Assembly (NCBI RefSeq): GCF_000236805.1
Contig: NZ_AGFX01000047.1
Span: forward strand, 124,001-188,000
Length of the DNA stretch: 64,000 bases
Origin: Paenibacillus peoriae KCTC 3763
GTDB taxonomy: Bacteria; Bacillota; Bacilli; Paenibacillales; Paenibacillaceae
Direction of reading: 5' to 3'
Shown here: piece by piece, positions 7,717-16,787 of the stretch
How the letters are laid out: each line of letters starts with the position of its first letter
Numbering within the stretch: the stretch's first letter is position 1
Notes under the pieces: generated by a model
Seen by the model: only the letters and a program-made list of their open reading frames with translations
Databases searched by the model: none
Told to the model about the DNA's origin: nothing
Translations under genes and position numbers: made by a program

Positions 7717-8100
7717 GATTTTTTCTCTCCTCTTTTTTAGCTTTAAATTTTAATTAACTGCTTTACTACTGAGCGAGACACTCCCAATGTCCGCTCTGTT
7801 TGTCGTTAGCCAACTCATTACCAATTCATGTTAGCTATCAACAGATAGAAATTGTACTCCTATTTTCCAAAAAAATCAACCTCTAAATTGAAATATTCTT
7901 AATTCATCCCTCACTTCCTTACTTTTTGTTTGTCTCTATATTTTTATTATATATCTCTTTCTAGCTCGTTGTCAAATTCTGCTGATTTCGTGGTGTAAAA
8001 GAACTCTACTCTACCTAATTAGGCCATTTTTGAGACAATTTCAATCTTTATTTCATAGTTTCAAAACAATCCCTCCACGACAAATACAGAAAATTTAGAC
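7717..8100. other. Intergenic region upstream of the LysM gene
   Basis: About 380 A/T-rich bases. No coding region, RNA gene or strong hairpin was recognised. It must hold the LysM gene promoter and any terminator of comFC, but no convincing -35/-10 pair could be picked out. Confidence 0.4.
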
Positions 8101-8982
8101 TTATGATCTTGCTAAAGTCAGGCAAAAAATAGCCAAATGTACTCCTTGCTCTGCTGCCTCTTCACCCAAAACACGCGCACATGCCTGCAAGGTGCTACCT
8201 GTTGTATAAATATCGTCTACAAGCAAAACAGTAACAGACTGCATCCTCGCTGATGTATATCGAGAATCGGCTTTTAAAACAAGAGACTTCAACAACTTTG
8301 CCATATCAGGGATAACAGCAAAGGCATTATCCATTGAGCTTATGCGTTCCTTTTTGGTTTTAAAGCTCTGTTTGCCTGTATCTTGTGGACGAGCAAGTAA
8401 AGATACGAAAGGAAGCTTATTCCGCCGGGCAATTTCTTCCGCCAAAACTTGAGCCTGATTGAAGCCCCGTTCTGCCAGTCTTGTCTCACTTACCGGAACA
8501 CAGGTCACAACGTCTACATTCCACAGAGATCGTTTGGGAACAGAACCGCCACGGCCTGTAAACTCATGTCTCATCGCCCGATAGGCTCGGTTCATTATCT
8601 CACCCAACGCAGAAGCATACTTTTCATTCCCACGATATTTGAACTGTCCGATCCATTCTCTCATCATCGGCGTATAGCTGATTGCACTTCGATTACACAC
8701 ATAGTAACGTGCGGATGGAACAAGCCTTAAGCAATCCGGACAAAATGTCGGGCGCCCGCAATGAACACACCGAATTTTATAAATCCAAGGAATTTGAACT
8801 GAACAAGAAGTACAAATCCCGGAGTACTCGGAAAAATGCCCTGTGAGAGTGTTACAAGAGATACATGTTTGTGACTGACGATGGAGCAGCCAATTCATAA
8901 AAAGGCGGGTTTTGGAAATCATCCCCATACCAGAATACACCTTTCTTGGTAGCTTACGTACCGACATGGTTTTAGGTTTCAT
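8101..8982 (-). CDS. comFC: ComFC-type phosphoribosyltransferase-fold competence protein
   Basis: A 293-residue protein. The N-terminal half carries zinc-knuckle cysteines (CISC, CTSC, CVHCGRPTFCPDC) and the C-terminal half a phosphoribosyltransferase fold with VLLVDDIYTTGSTLQAC, the PRPP-binding loop. ComFC is needed for handling DNA during transformation and acts with the ComFA helicase, whose gene ends 32 bases upstream. The N terminus is uncertain: the first ATG lacks a clear ribosome site, and later methionines (for example before ISKTRLF) would remove a basic extension of about 20 residues that is unusual for the family. comFB, present between comFA and comFC in Bacillus, is missing. 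Confidence 0.9.
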   Translation of the reverse strand: MKPKTMSVRKLPRKVYSGMGMISKTRLFMNWLLHRQSQTCISCNTLTGHFSEYSGICTSCSVQIPWIYKIRCVHCGRPTFCPDCLRLVPSARYYVCNRSAISYTPMMREWIGQFKYRGNEKYASALGEIMNRAYRAMRHEFTGRGGSVPKRSLWNVDVVTCVPVSETRLAERGFNQAQVLAEEIARRNKLPFVSLLARPQDTGKQSFKTKKERISSMDNAFAVIPDMAKLLKSLVLKADSRYTSARMQSVTVLLVDDIYTTGSTLQACARVLGEEAAEQGVHLAIFCLTLARS

Positions 8983-9014
8983 ATTTCTAAAAAAACTTTT
9001 TTTATTTACTGCAT

Positions 9015-11135
9015 TTAATGCTTTATCTCCTTCAGATAGCCCTTTTTTCGTGCTAGTGTATTCATGCGTTGAATCTGTCTAATTGCTCTCTTTTGACCAC
9101 GAGTCCATTGGGGAGATGTAAAAATAACGCCACCACACGGGTCATCCTTGGATCTTCCCGCGCGGCCCGCCATTTGGACGAGAGATGCCTCATCAAAAAG
9201 GTTGCTATCCGCGTCCAGTATGTACACATCACTTCGTGGAACCGTCACGCCCCGCTCTAATATAGTGGTCGTAACCAGTACACGTATTTCAGCAGCTCGG
9301 AATAAACGTACTTTAGCGGTTCGCTCTCCATCCTGTGATGAGGTACCCGCAATAGGAACATCAGGTAAGTGTTTGATCAGCAGCTCTACAAGACCCTGAA
9401 TATGTGCAATTCGTGTCACAAACAAAAAGATCTGGGCTCCACGTTGTATAGATACACGCAGGTGTTGAATCAAGGAAGCGGGAAGCTGAGCTTTTTGCAG
9501 CCACTGCTTCACTGGAGCAGTCCCCAAGCGAAATGGAACAGGTAAAGGATGACGATGAAAACGAACGGGAACCTTGGCGTGTGGCAGCCAGCCGCGTGCA
9601 GCCTCTTTCTGCAGAGCATGCGGTGGCGTAGCAGACAAATAGATAAACTTGCCCTCCGGCTTGCATACAGCTTGTGCAGCAAAAGCGAGCATAGGATCAT
9701 TGTGATAAGGAAACGCATCAATCTCGTCAATCACTACCAGATCAAAGGCATGTCGATAACGCAATAGCTGGTGTGTCGTTGCCAGTGTCAGCTGTCCTCT
9801 TTGCCAACGTTCTGCGCTTCCTCCATAGAGCGTTACCATGCTAGCCTGGGGAAAAGCAACTGCCAAACGAGGTGCCAGCTCCAGTACCACATCCCGGCGC
9901 GGTGTTGCTACAAGCGCTGTCCCTCCGCGCTCCAACACATGCTGTAAGAGCGGAAACATCATCTCCGTCTTGCCTGCGCCAGTCACGGCCCAGAGCAGAA
10001 AACGTTCTGCCACAGGATCGGGTACTTGCCGAACAGCAATCCCCCAAACACGCTCGCCAGATTTGGGCGAAGGCTGCCCGCTGCGGGCAAGAGTGCTGCC
10101 ATGTGCAGCGGCAGCACCTGAGCCCCGGCGCGCAACCATGCCGCGCCGGAACAATGCGTGCGCCCGTTGCCAGTGGCCTTCCGGGCGAGAGCATTCCCGC
10201 ACCCCGCCGGGTGGTGCGGACAAAAAGCGCAGTGCCGCTTCGGCAGCGGCACGTTGCGCAGGGCTCAGCCCCCAGCGGTCGAGTTCCGCCGTCAGGGCTG
10301 CTGCTGCCGTGCGCGGCACGGCGGGTTTCGCTGCACTGCGCAGCAGCAGCGAGCATTCACGGCTGCGCCCAAGTGCGAGACAAGTCTCGCAGTAGGCGCA
10401 CGCCTTGCGTCCACACGATGCGCAGCTCGTTCGGTGCACCATCCCGCTGCCACAACGGTTGCAGCGGAGTTCATTTGCACGCGCGGCGGACCAGCGCGCA
10501 CGTGGTGCGGGGGCGAGGCCAGCAGCAAAGCTGAGCCGGCCTTGCAGATATGCTAGTTGCGCAGCCGAGCGCCAAGCACGCTCCAAACCTGGCGCTGCCT
10601 CCGCCAACAACGCTTCGGCTTCCGGTACGAGCAACTGGCGTCCTGTTAGCAATTCAACCAACTCATCTGCTTGGCGTGCCACACACTGCATATCCAGTTC
10701 GTCAATTCCACCGCAGAGTTTCTTTTTTTGAATAAAACGTAATGCTCCTTGTATTTCTCGTCTTTCCCCCTCATTTTCTGCACCAGAAATCCAGCCTTGT
10801 ACATGATCCCAAATGCATATATGATCTGTTTCTCCAGTTAAAATTCGTTGTCCGCCAAAAGGTTCTAGTGACAGCTCATTCTTTAGGTTGGAAAGAATAT
10901 ATCCCCACCACTGTTTATTCCCCCATCGCTTCATATCCGCTAGTTCCTTGAATGTTTCACACAGCTTTATTCCCCAAGACAATGGAAGCCCTTCCCCTAA
11001 TAACACCCACCTTTCGACAGCATTCTTCTGTCCCTCATTTCGATGCATCCACCATGTCATATCTACTCGAATATCTACAGACAATCGTAGATTCCAATGC
11101 CCCATATACCTAACCGCATACACAGCAATTTTCAT
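9015..11135 (-). CDS. comFA: ComFA-type DEAD-box DNA helicase/translocase
   Basis: A 706-residue ATP-dependent helicase thought to pull single-stranded DNA into the cytoplasm during competence. The C-terminal two thirds show Walker A (VTGAGKTEMM), DEID with VIDEIDAF, LSATPP, and motif VI AGRAGRSKDDPCGG. A four-cysteine zinc finger precedes it (CNRCGSG, then CASCGRKACAYCETC). The start at 11135 follows GGGAGGG; an open frame reaches 35 codons further but crosses a terminator. The linker around the zinc finger (about 10050-10560) is very G+C-rich and dominated by Ala, Arg and Gly, in sharp contrast to the rest of the gene. The N-terminal 250 residues are less conserved and longer than in B. subtilis ComFA. 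Confidence 0.93.
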   Translation of the reverse strand: MKIAVYAVRYMGHWNLRLSVDIRVDMTWWMHRNEGQKNAVERWVLLGEGLPLSWGIKLCETFKELADMKRWGNKQWWGYILSNLKNELSLEPFGGQRILTGETDHICIWDHVQGWISGAENEGERREIQGALRFIQKKKLCGGIDELDMQCVARQADELVELLTGRQLLVPEAEALLAEAAPGLERAWRSAAQLAYLQGRLSFAAGLAPAPRARWSAARANELRCNRCGSGMVHRTSCASCGRKACAYCETCLALGRSRECSLLLRSAAKPAVPRTAAAALTAELDRWGLSPAQRAAAEAALRFLSAPPGGVRECSRPEGHWQRAHALFRRGMVARRGSGAAAAHGSTLARSGQPSPKSGERVWGIAVRQVPDPVAERFLLWAVTGAGKTEMMFPLLQHVLERGGTALVATPRRDVVLELAPRLAVAFPQASMVTLYGGSAERWQRGQLTLATTHQLLRYRHAFDLVVIDEIDAFPYHNDPMLAFAAQAVCKPEGKFIYLSATPPHALQKEAARGWLPHAKVPVRFHRHPLPVPFRLGTAPVKQWLQKAQLPASLIQHLRVSIQRGAQIFLFVTRIAHIQGLVELLIKHLPDVPIAGTSSQDGERTAKVRLFRAAEIRVLVTTTILERGVTVPRSDVYILDADSNLFDEASLVQMAGRAGRSKDDPCGGVIFTSPQWTRGQKRAIRQIQRMNTLARKKGYLKEIKH

Positions 11136-11190
11136 CGTATATCCCTCCCGCCTATCACGGTCATTTTTTCTGCTTCTTATCACACCAGAT

Positions 11191-11237
11191 AAAAACAAAA
11201 AAGCACACTCCCATGGCCTATAGCCTGAAGTGTGCTT
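11191..11237 (-). terminator. Terminator upstream of comFA
   Basis: AAGCACACT pairs with AGTGTGCTT, and the minus strand continues into a T-rich run. It ends the transcript of the small membrane protein gene and separates it from comFA. Confidence 0.85.
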
Positions 11238-11339
11238 CACATCAATCGAACCTCAACAAGATCCGTACCATCTTGCATATGCAATTGCTTATAAATATTT
11301 ATATCCGATTTTGAGCCTTGTGTCCACAATTCCCTGTCA

Positions 11340-11780
11340 TTAAGGAACAAGTGGGGTATCTGCCAACGGGTTGGCTGCTCTAAGATCAATAACAACCTGC
11401 TTTTCACCGCCTGACTTCGGTAAAACCGGGTTCCCCGGTGAGAAACGACGTGAAATAACCGAAATTTCCATATGGCTATAACGCACCATCCGTGTCAGAA
11501 TCGGCAGCGTGTCGTCCATGGACTCATCATCCAGTACCGTCACATGCAGCGGCCTCCGGTGTAGCCAAGCAAGTATGCTTAACGAACGCATCACCCATTC
11601 CACACGATCTCCGTCATTGGACGTAATCACAATATAGCGGGTCGCACGATGCTCCGGAGATAATGAGTGCGCATCTTCACCATTGCGATAAGCCTGAACC
11701 GCCTGTCGTATATACATGAGATGCACGACCGCGGCTCCTAGACCGTATATAAGCAATATCCAAACCAAGTGAGCCGTCAC
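11340..11780 (-). CDS. Membrane-anchored protein of unknown function
   Basis: A 146-residue protein, not recognised as a named family. One N-terminal membrane helix ([20 protein letters not shown]) is followed by a cytoplasmic-type domain. Its segment [19 protein letters not shown], then [19 protein letters not shown], recalls the start of a GT-A glycosyltransferase (alternating strand and helix with an acidic DD pair), but it is far too short for an enzyme. It ends in PLADTPLVP. It lies between degU and comFA on the same strand with its own terminator. A link to DegS/DegU signalling or competence is possible only by position. Confidence 0.7.
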   Translation of the reverse strand: MTAHLVWILLIYGLGAAVVHLMYIRQAVQAYRNGEDAHSLSPEHRATRYIVITSNDGDRVEWVMRSLSILAWLHRRPLHVTVLDDESMDDTLPILTRMVRYSHMEISVISRRFSPGNPVLPKSGGEKQVVIDLRAANPLADTPLVP

Positions 11781-11869
11781 GAAGGTTCCACCTCCTCCTA
11801 TAGCGACAATATATGCCGTATAACAGGAAGAGGTGTCACGGTTATGTACTGGGTTTCAAAGACTACACT

Positions 11870-12592
11870 TTACAGCGTAACCCATCCGTATTTGATCGAG
11901 TTAATAACCGCTTGTGTTCGGTCGTCAACCTCCATTTTTTGCAGAATGCTGCTGACATGGTTTTTGACCGTTTTTTCGCTAATGAATAAATATTCACCGA
12001 TCATTTTGTTGCTCTTGCCTTCAGCCATCAAACGCAGCACTTCAGCCTCACGGCGGGTCAGCGGATTATTTTCGCCTGCAACAAACTTCACGCCTGCTTC
12101 CTTGGTATGACCCTCAGCCATAGCCCCGGTTTCATTCAGGTAGGTCATCCGGCGGAGCTGCTGAATAAGCTTACCCGTTACCTTCGGATGAATAAACGCA
12201 TATCCTTCATGAACCGAACGAATTGCGTTAATAAGGGACTCGGCCTCCATATCTTTTAACAGATATCCGTTGGCCCCCTTGCGCAACGTTTCGAATACGT
12301 AGCTTTCATCATCATGGATGGACAAGATGATCACTTTGACATCCGGGAACATCTCGCGCAGCTTTTCAGTTGCCTCTACACCATTTTCAATTGGCATATT
12401 AATGTCCATCAGAACAATATCCGGTTTCTCTACGTTACAAAATTCCAGCACCTGGATGCCGTCGCCGCATTCTCCGATGACCTCAATGTCATCCTCCATA
12501 TTCAAAATACGTTTAAGTCCTTCACGGAACAACTGATGATCGTCCGCCAAGAGAACTTTAATCGGTGCATTACTGATTTCTTGATTTTCCAT
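11870..12592 (-). CDS. degU: Response regulator DegU
   Basis: A 240-residue NarL/LuxR-type response regulator. The receiver domain has the acidic pocket ([14 protein letters not shown]) and the phosphoacceptor in [12 protein letters not shown]. The C-terminal DNA-binding domain reads [43 protein letters not shown]. In Bacillus, DegU controls exoenzymes, motility, biofilm and competence. It follows degS after a 4-base gap with AAAGGAG before the ATG. The protein starts [20 protein letters not shown]. Confidence 0.97.
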   Translation of the reverse strand: MENQEISNAPIKVLLADDHQLFREGLKRILNMEDDIEVIGECGDGIQVLEFCNVEKPDIVLMDINMPIENGVEATEKLREMFPDVKVIILSIHDDESYVFETLRKGANGYLLKDMEAESLINAIRSVHEGYAFIHPKVTGKLIQQLRRMTYLNETGAMAEGHTKEAGVKFVAGENNPLTRREAEVLRLMAEGKSNKMIGEYLFISEKTVKNHVSSILQKMEVDDRTQAVINSIKYGWVTL

Positions 12593-12596
12593 TTTG

Positions 12597-13757
12597 TTAC
12601 TCCTTTCCCTTTTCCACGTTGGTTGGGATATGAATCACTATCTTGGTGCCCTGATTCTCAGCTGATTCGATCTCCATTCTCCCCTCGAGCAGTTCAACCC
12701 TTTCCCGCATACCAATCAGACCAAAATGCCCATGATCTTTGCTTTTTTGCTGGAAGAGCTCTGGCTTGAAGCCCAGACCATTATCCTGTACCACGATTTT
12801 TACAAGCTGCGCCTGATAGGTAATCTCAACAAGTACATAGGTAGGATAAGCATGCTTGGCAGCGTTGGTCAAAGCTTCCTGAATCAGACGGTAAATGGCT
12901 GCTTCCATCGCGGAAGAGAGACGGTGTTCCTTGCCCCTTGTTTCAAAAAGCGCTCTAATCTTCGTTTTTTCTTCAAAATCCTGCACATATTTTCGGAGTG
13001 TCGGAATAAGCCCCAGGTCATCCAGGGCCATAGGACGCAGATTGAAAATGACCTTTCGCATTTCCTCAAGACTGGAGCGAACTTGTTTCTTCAAGTCTAC
13101 TATTTCGTCCTGAACCATCTTAAATTCCTGCTTGGCGATCATTCTTTCCACAATTTCCGTCCTAAGCACTAGATGTGCAAGGAGTTGCGCAGGTCCATCG
13201 TGAATTTCACGTGATATGCGCTTACGCTCCTCTTCCTGAGCCAAAATAATTTTGAGACCAATAAACTGTCGATTTTTGGCCGATTCGATGATCCGCGTCA
13301 CTTGTCCCAGCTCACCTGACAAATACTCCAGCACGACACCCATCTGTGAACCAATGGTTTCGGCGCGCTCGACAGAAGCCTCGACACTTTGGGCCCGCTT
13401 TTGCAGATCATCTCTTCTGGCTTTAAGATACATTTCCTTCTCGCGAAAAATCATCACATCGAGCTGAAGCTGTGTCGCCTTCTCATAAGCCTGCTTGATA
13501 TCTTCTTCTGAATAGCGGACAAAGTCACGGCTGACCTCAGTCAGCCGAATGCGGGACCGCCGATAATTCATTTCCAGCTGGTCCACTTTTTCAATCGTTT
13601 CCGCCGTTTCCTTTAGGACACTTTGAAGCTCCTGATTTAACGTGACCAGCTCGGTCCGGGCCGTGTCCAATATTTCGAACATCTGATATTTGCTGTTCTC
13701 CATCACCTGGATGGCATTTTTAATGACTCGGTCTATGATATCGGCTTGAAAGTCCAC
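12597..13757 (-). CDS. degS: Sensor histidine kinase DegS
   Basis: A 386-residue cytoplasmic kinase with no membrane segment. The N-terminal part is a long coiled coil, the DegS sensor region. The HisKA_3 box carries the phosphorylated His (RKRISREIHDGPAQLLAHL). The ATPase shows an N box (LIQEALTNAAKHA), a G1 box (VQDNGLGF) and GHFGLIGMRERVELLEG. The start is GTG, preceded by GGAG at about 10 bases. It pairs with DegU immediately downstream. Its upstream neighbour is a large secreted protein on the same strand, separated by about 47 bases. Confidence 0.96.
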   Translation of the reverse strand: MDFQADIIDRVIKNAIQVMENSKYQMFEILDTARTELVTLNQELQSVLKETAETIEKVDQLEMNYRRSRIRLTEVSRDFVRYSEEDIKQAYEKATQLQLDVMIFREKEMYLKARRDDLQKRAQSVEASVERAETIGSQMGVVLEYLSGELGQVTRIIESAKNRQFIGLKIILAQEEERKRISREIHDGPAQLLAHLVLRTEIVERMIAKQEFKMVQDEIVDLKKQVRSSLEEMRKVIFNLRPMALDDLGLIPTLRKYVQDFEEKTKIRALFETRGKEHRLSSAMEAAIYRLIQEALTNAAKHAYPTYVLVEITYQAQLVKIVVQDNGLGFKPELFQQKSKDHGHFGLIGMRERVELLEGRMEIESAENQGTKIVIHIPTNVEKGKE

Positions 13758-13804
13758 AAATGTTCTACTCCAATCCTAGCATTTCAAGTATATATCATAC
13801 CATA

Positions 13805-16522
13805 TCATGACTGGAGGGTGATGGTCTTCGTTTCTTGTTCCCATTTTACAGTCATCCCTAACTGCTCCGACACGAGTCTTAATGGGACTAAAGTCCTACC
13901 ACCTAATACTATAGGTGCTACATCAGTGCTCTGACGCTTTCCGTTCAGAACAACTTCCTTTTTCCCCACGGTCAAATCCATCAGTACACCGCCGCGCATA
14001 ATCGTGATCCGTTGATCGCCTGCATTCCACTTGGCCTGCCCACCAAAGGCATCAAGTACATACTTGATCGGCACATACGTTGACCCATCACGTGTCATCG
14101 GAGCCGCATCAATCGCAGTCGCTGTTCCATTCACGCTCATTGATTTTTGCCCAATCGTCATCTGAGCTGTTCCTTTTTTGAGTCCTTCGGTGCCAACCGT
14201 TCCCGGTGTATTAAAAGAAATATTATCAAAAGCAACATTGCCCGTTTTAGCACGCTCATCCTGACCCTCGGCCACATTGACTACATAAAGACGCTTCAGC
14301 TTCGCCGGATACGAAATATTCAAACCGCTCATATCTGCGTTTATCGTTTTCCAGCCATTCCAGTCAATCACTTTGGCCAGATCAATATATGCCGTTTTGC
14401 CTTGAGCATCCTCCAATTCCGCCCGCAGCCAGTTCAGACTCTTATCTCCTCTCACATCAACGGAAATGGATGTAGCCGCTTGTTCCAGCGTTTTTCCGGT
14501 TGTACCGTTCAGTTGAGCATAAGCATACATTTTGCCACTGCCATTCGTCATGTCGTAGTTCAGCTCCAGCACCTTAGAGTTGGCATGATCCCCATCTCCT
14601 TGCACAACGGCAGCTGTTCCGGTAACACCAGCTTCATTCGAAGTAAAATCAATCGGATACGAAACATTTTCGAAATTCTCCCAATCACTTGTACTCTCTC
14701 CGCCTGCAGACAGGAAGACAACCGCGCTGAAACCATCATAGCGACCGATGGCATAGCCCGTTTTCACACCCGAGTCCACCGAGTTGACTGTAAGCTGGTT
14801 GTCCTTAACGCTTCCCTTAAAGCCGATGAATTCCCACTTGAGAGCATCTGAGGTAATGCTGACGCTTTGACCATCTTTCGTTTTTGCCGTTACAGGTACT
14901 GCAATTTTAGCTCCAGCGGCAAGTGACCCTGTACCACTTCCTGTGGTCAGCGATGAAATTTCATCTGCTCCAAGCACCGTAACCTTGGTTGTAGCGCTTG
15001 CTGAACCACTGGATGCTGTTAGTGTCGCAGTTCCCGGTTTGGCTCCCTTGACAACGCCGCCACTCACTGACACAACAGCCGGGTTGCTGGATTTCCACGT
15101 CACCTGCACCTTCGAAGTATCAAATGGATTGTAGTAGTTGTCATATCCTTTGAAGGAATAGCTTCCGGTCTGACCAATCAGCAATGTTTTATTGCCTTTA
15201 ATGGTGAAGCCTTTAAGCGTTCCTTTAGGAGCAGTGGTATATACACCTACTCCATTCACGACGCTGCGCTGTTCTGTACCGTATTCCGTATTAAAAGTAA
15301 GCCCTGCAGTCGTATCTCCCAAATCGCGAGTTACCATGGTGGTAGAGCCGCCCCCGTCAAGGTTCATCCCCTTCCAGACGCCAATATCTTGCATCAGCGT
15401 TTGCAGCTCGCTCAGAGAAACACCAACACTGTTCCCGTTCTTCTCAACGGCAATGACATAAGCGTAACGCTTGTCACGGGAATATCCCAAAGCTGTACGC
15501 GCACGGGTCCCGCCTATGCTTGTTGTGCTTCGGGAATACGAGGTTTTCTGACCGTCATTTACTAATATGGTATGTCCGCCAATCATCATTTGAAGGTTGG
15601 AAGGATCTACTTCACTCCCTGTCGATTTCACACGAAGGTGATAGTTCGTTTCTACCGTCTGTCCCACAGTCAGATGCTCCTTGGCATATTCAGCCGCTTT
15701 ACCATGAGTACGCAAAATATAGCCATCCTGTGGGACGGTCATATTCAATCCAGCGTTGCTGGAGACTTGCGTAACCACACCGTTTTGCACCAATACCTCG
15801 GTAGGCGTTGTCGAGCTGTTTTTTGGACGTTCCACCGCCTTCCAAGCAGATGTATAAATATACATAGCATTGGAATGGCTGTAGCTGCTTCCACTCGTTT
15901 CAGGCGTATATGAAGCCTTGTTCATCCCCGCTAAAGAAAAGGATGACCCATCCCCGGCCTTTACTGTACCTTCAAAAGTAAACTGCTCTACCATCGGAGA
16001 ACCATCCTTGGTTACAGCAAAGGCATACATGCCTGTTAAGTCAGACGGAGTAGACATTAACACACCCTTGGATACTTGTCCGCCAATCGGCGCTCCCTCG
16101 CTGGAGGTATTAAAATAATCTCCGTTTACACCAGCAACCGCACCAGTTTCTTTTGCCATGCCACCAGTACTCTGACGGGTCGTGAACTGTCCGTTCTTCC
16201 CGGTCATGACATCCAGCTTGACGTATGGATTTTGCAAGTCCACCCGAATAATATCAGCCAGTGCTGTTCCTTTGGAACCTTTAAAACGATATTTCATCAA
16301 AGTTGCACCAGAAGTAAGGATTTCTTCGCCCAGCTTTACAGTTGAACCGGAGGCTGCACTTGCGATTGGCACAGACATCCAGCCATTTAACGGGATTAGA
16401 GCCCCTGTTCCGGCAACCGGCCCTACCCACAATACTCCTGCCAGTGTCAGAACGGCCCATTTCTTAGCGATTCTTCTACCATCCACTTTCTCATTGCCCT
16501 GTTTCCTATTACTTAAAAACAT
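13805..16522 (-). CDS. Secreted phosphodiester glycosidase (NAGPA-type) with Ig-like and stalk domains
   Basis: About 905 residues. A signal peptide with a long basic n-region (KKWAVLTLAGVLWVGPVAG) is followed by a NAGPA-like phosphodiester glycosidase domain, with signature MNLDGGGSTTMV around residue 400. Next are a bacterial Ig-like domain (VQVTWKSSNPAVVSV, then GTATLTASSG), a beta-rich module resembling carbohydrate-binding domains, and a C-terminal stalk (copper-amine-oxidase-N-like) domain (YVPIKYVLDAFGGQAKW, then TLVPLRLVSEQLGMTVKW). NAGPA-domain proteins cleave sugar-1-phosphodiester bonds, so wall polymers are likely substrates. Start choice is uncertain: the ATG at 16522 follows GGGAG at 11 bases; ATGs at 16546 and 16591 are also in frame. 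It is divergent from the adaptor/RND operon. Confidence 0.85.
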   Translation of the reverse strand: MFLSNRKQGNEKVDGRRIAKKWAVLTLAGVLWVGPVAGTGALIPLNGWMSVPIASAASGSTVKLGEEILTSGATLMKYRFKGSKGTALADIIRVDLQNPYVKLDVMTGKNGQFTTRQSTGGMAKETGAVAGVNGDYFNTSSEGAPIGGQVSKGVLMSTPSDLTGMYAFAVTKDGSPMVEQFTFEGTVKAGDGSSFSLAGMNKASYTPETSGSSYSHSNAMYIYTSAWKAVERPKNSSTTPTEVLVQNGVVTQVSSNAGLNMTVPQDGYILRTHGKAAEYAKEHLTVGQTVETNYHLRVKSTGSEVDPSNLQMMIGGHTILVNDGQKTSYSRSTTSIGGTRARTALGYSRDKRYAYVIAVEKNGNSVGVSLSELQTLMQDIGVWKGMNLDGGGSTTMVTRDLGDTTAGLTFNTEYGTEQRSVVNGVGVYTTAPKGTLKGFTIKGNKTLLIGQTGSYSFKGYDNYYNPFDTSKVQVTWKSSNPAVVSVSGGVVKGAKPGTATLTASSGSASATTKVTVLGADEISSLTTGSGTGSLAAGAKIAVPVTAKTKDGQSVSITSDALKWEFIGFKGSVKDNQLTVNSVDSGVKTGYAIGRYDGFSAVVFLSAGGESTSDWENFENVSYPIDFTSNEAGVTGTAAVVQGDGDHANSKVLELNYDMTNGSGKMYAYAQLNGTTGKTLEQAATSISVDVRGDKSLNWLRAELEDAQGKTAYIDLAKVIDWNGWKTINADMSGLNISYPAKLKRLYVVNVAEGQDERAKTGNVAFDNISFNTPGTVGTEGLKKGTAQMTIGQKSMSVNGTATAIDAAPMTRDGSTYVPIKYVLDAFGGQAKWNAGDQRITIMRGGVLMDLTVGKKEVVLNGKRQSTDVAPIVLGGRTLVPLRLVSEQLGMTVKWEQETKTITLQS

Positions 16523-16679
16523 TTGGATAATAGCTCCCATCTTCATTGTATTCAAACGGAATACTCCGTACGTTACTCTACCAATAAACAAAAAAGGTCT
16601 TCTTATATTAATAGACTTATTATAAAGGCAAAAGTTACGAAAATCCCGTCAACTTATTCACAAAATCGAAAACAGCGAA

Positions 16680-16709
16680 TTGACGAACACGATATAGACG
16701 CAATATAAT
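16680..16709 (+). promoter_or_regulatory. Sigma-A promoter of the adaptor-RND-TetR operon
   Basis: TTGACG, 18 bases, TATAAT: both hexamers are near or at consensus. The predicted start of transcription falls at about 16716, inside the first operator-like repeat and about 70 bases before the adaptor ATG. Confidence 0.78.
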
Positions 16710-16713
16710 ACGG

Positions 16714-16749
16714 TTGAACTAATAAGTTCAAAATATACTAATCAGTTCA
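16714..16749 (+). promoter_or_regulatory. Putative tandem operator for the TetR-family regulator
   Basis: The first copy is a perfect palindrome, TTGAACT-AATA-AGTTCAA. Nineteen bases on, ACTAATCAGTTCA repeats the core ACTAATAAGTTCA with one change. The pair covers the predicted transcription start, a position suited to repression. The TetR gene at the end of the operon is the obvious candidate ligand-controlled repressor. Confidence 0.62.
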
Positions 16750-16787
16750 TATCTATTCTTTTATGACCTATCGGGAGGCTTGAAATC

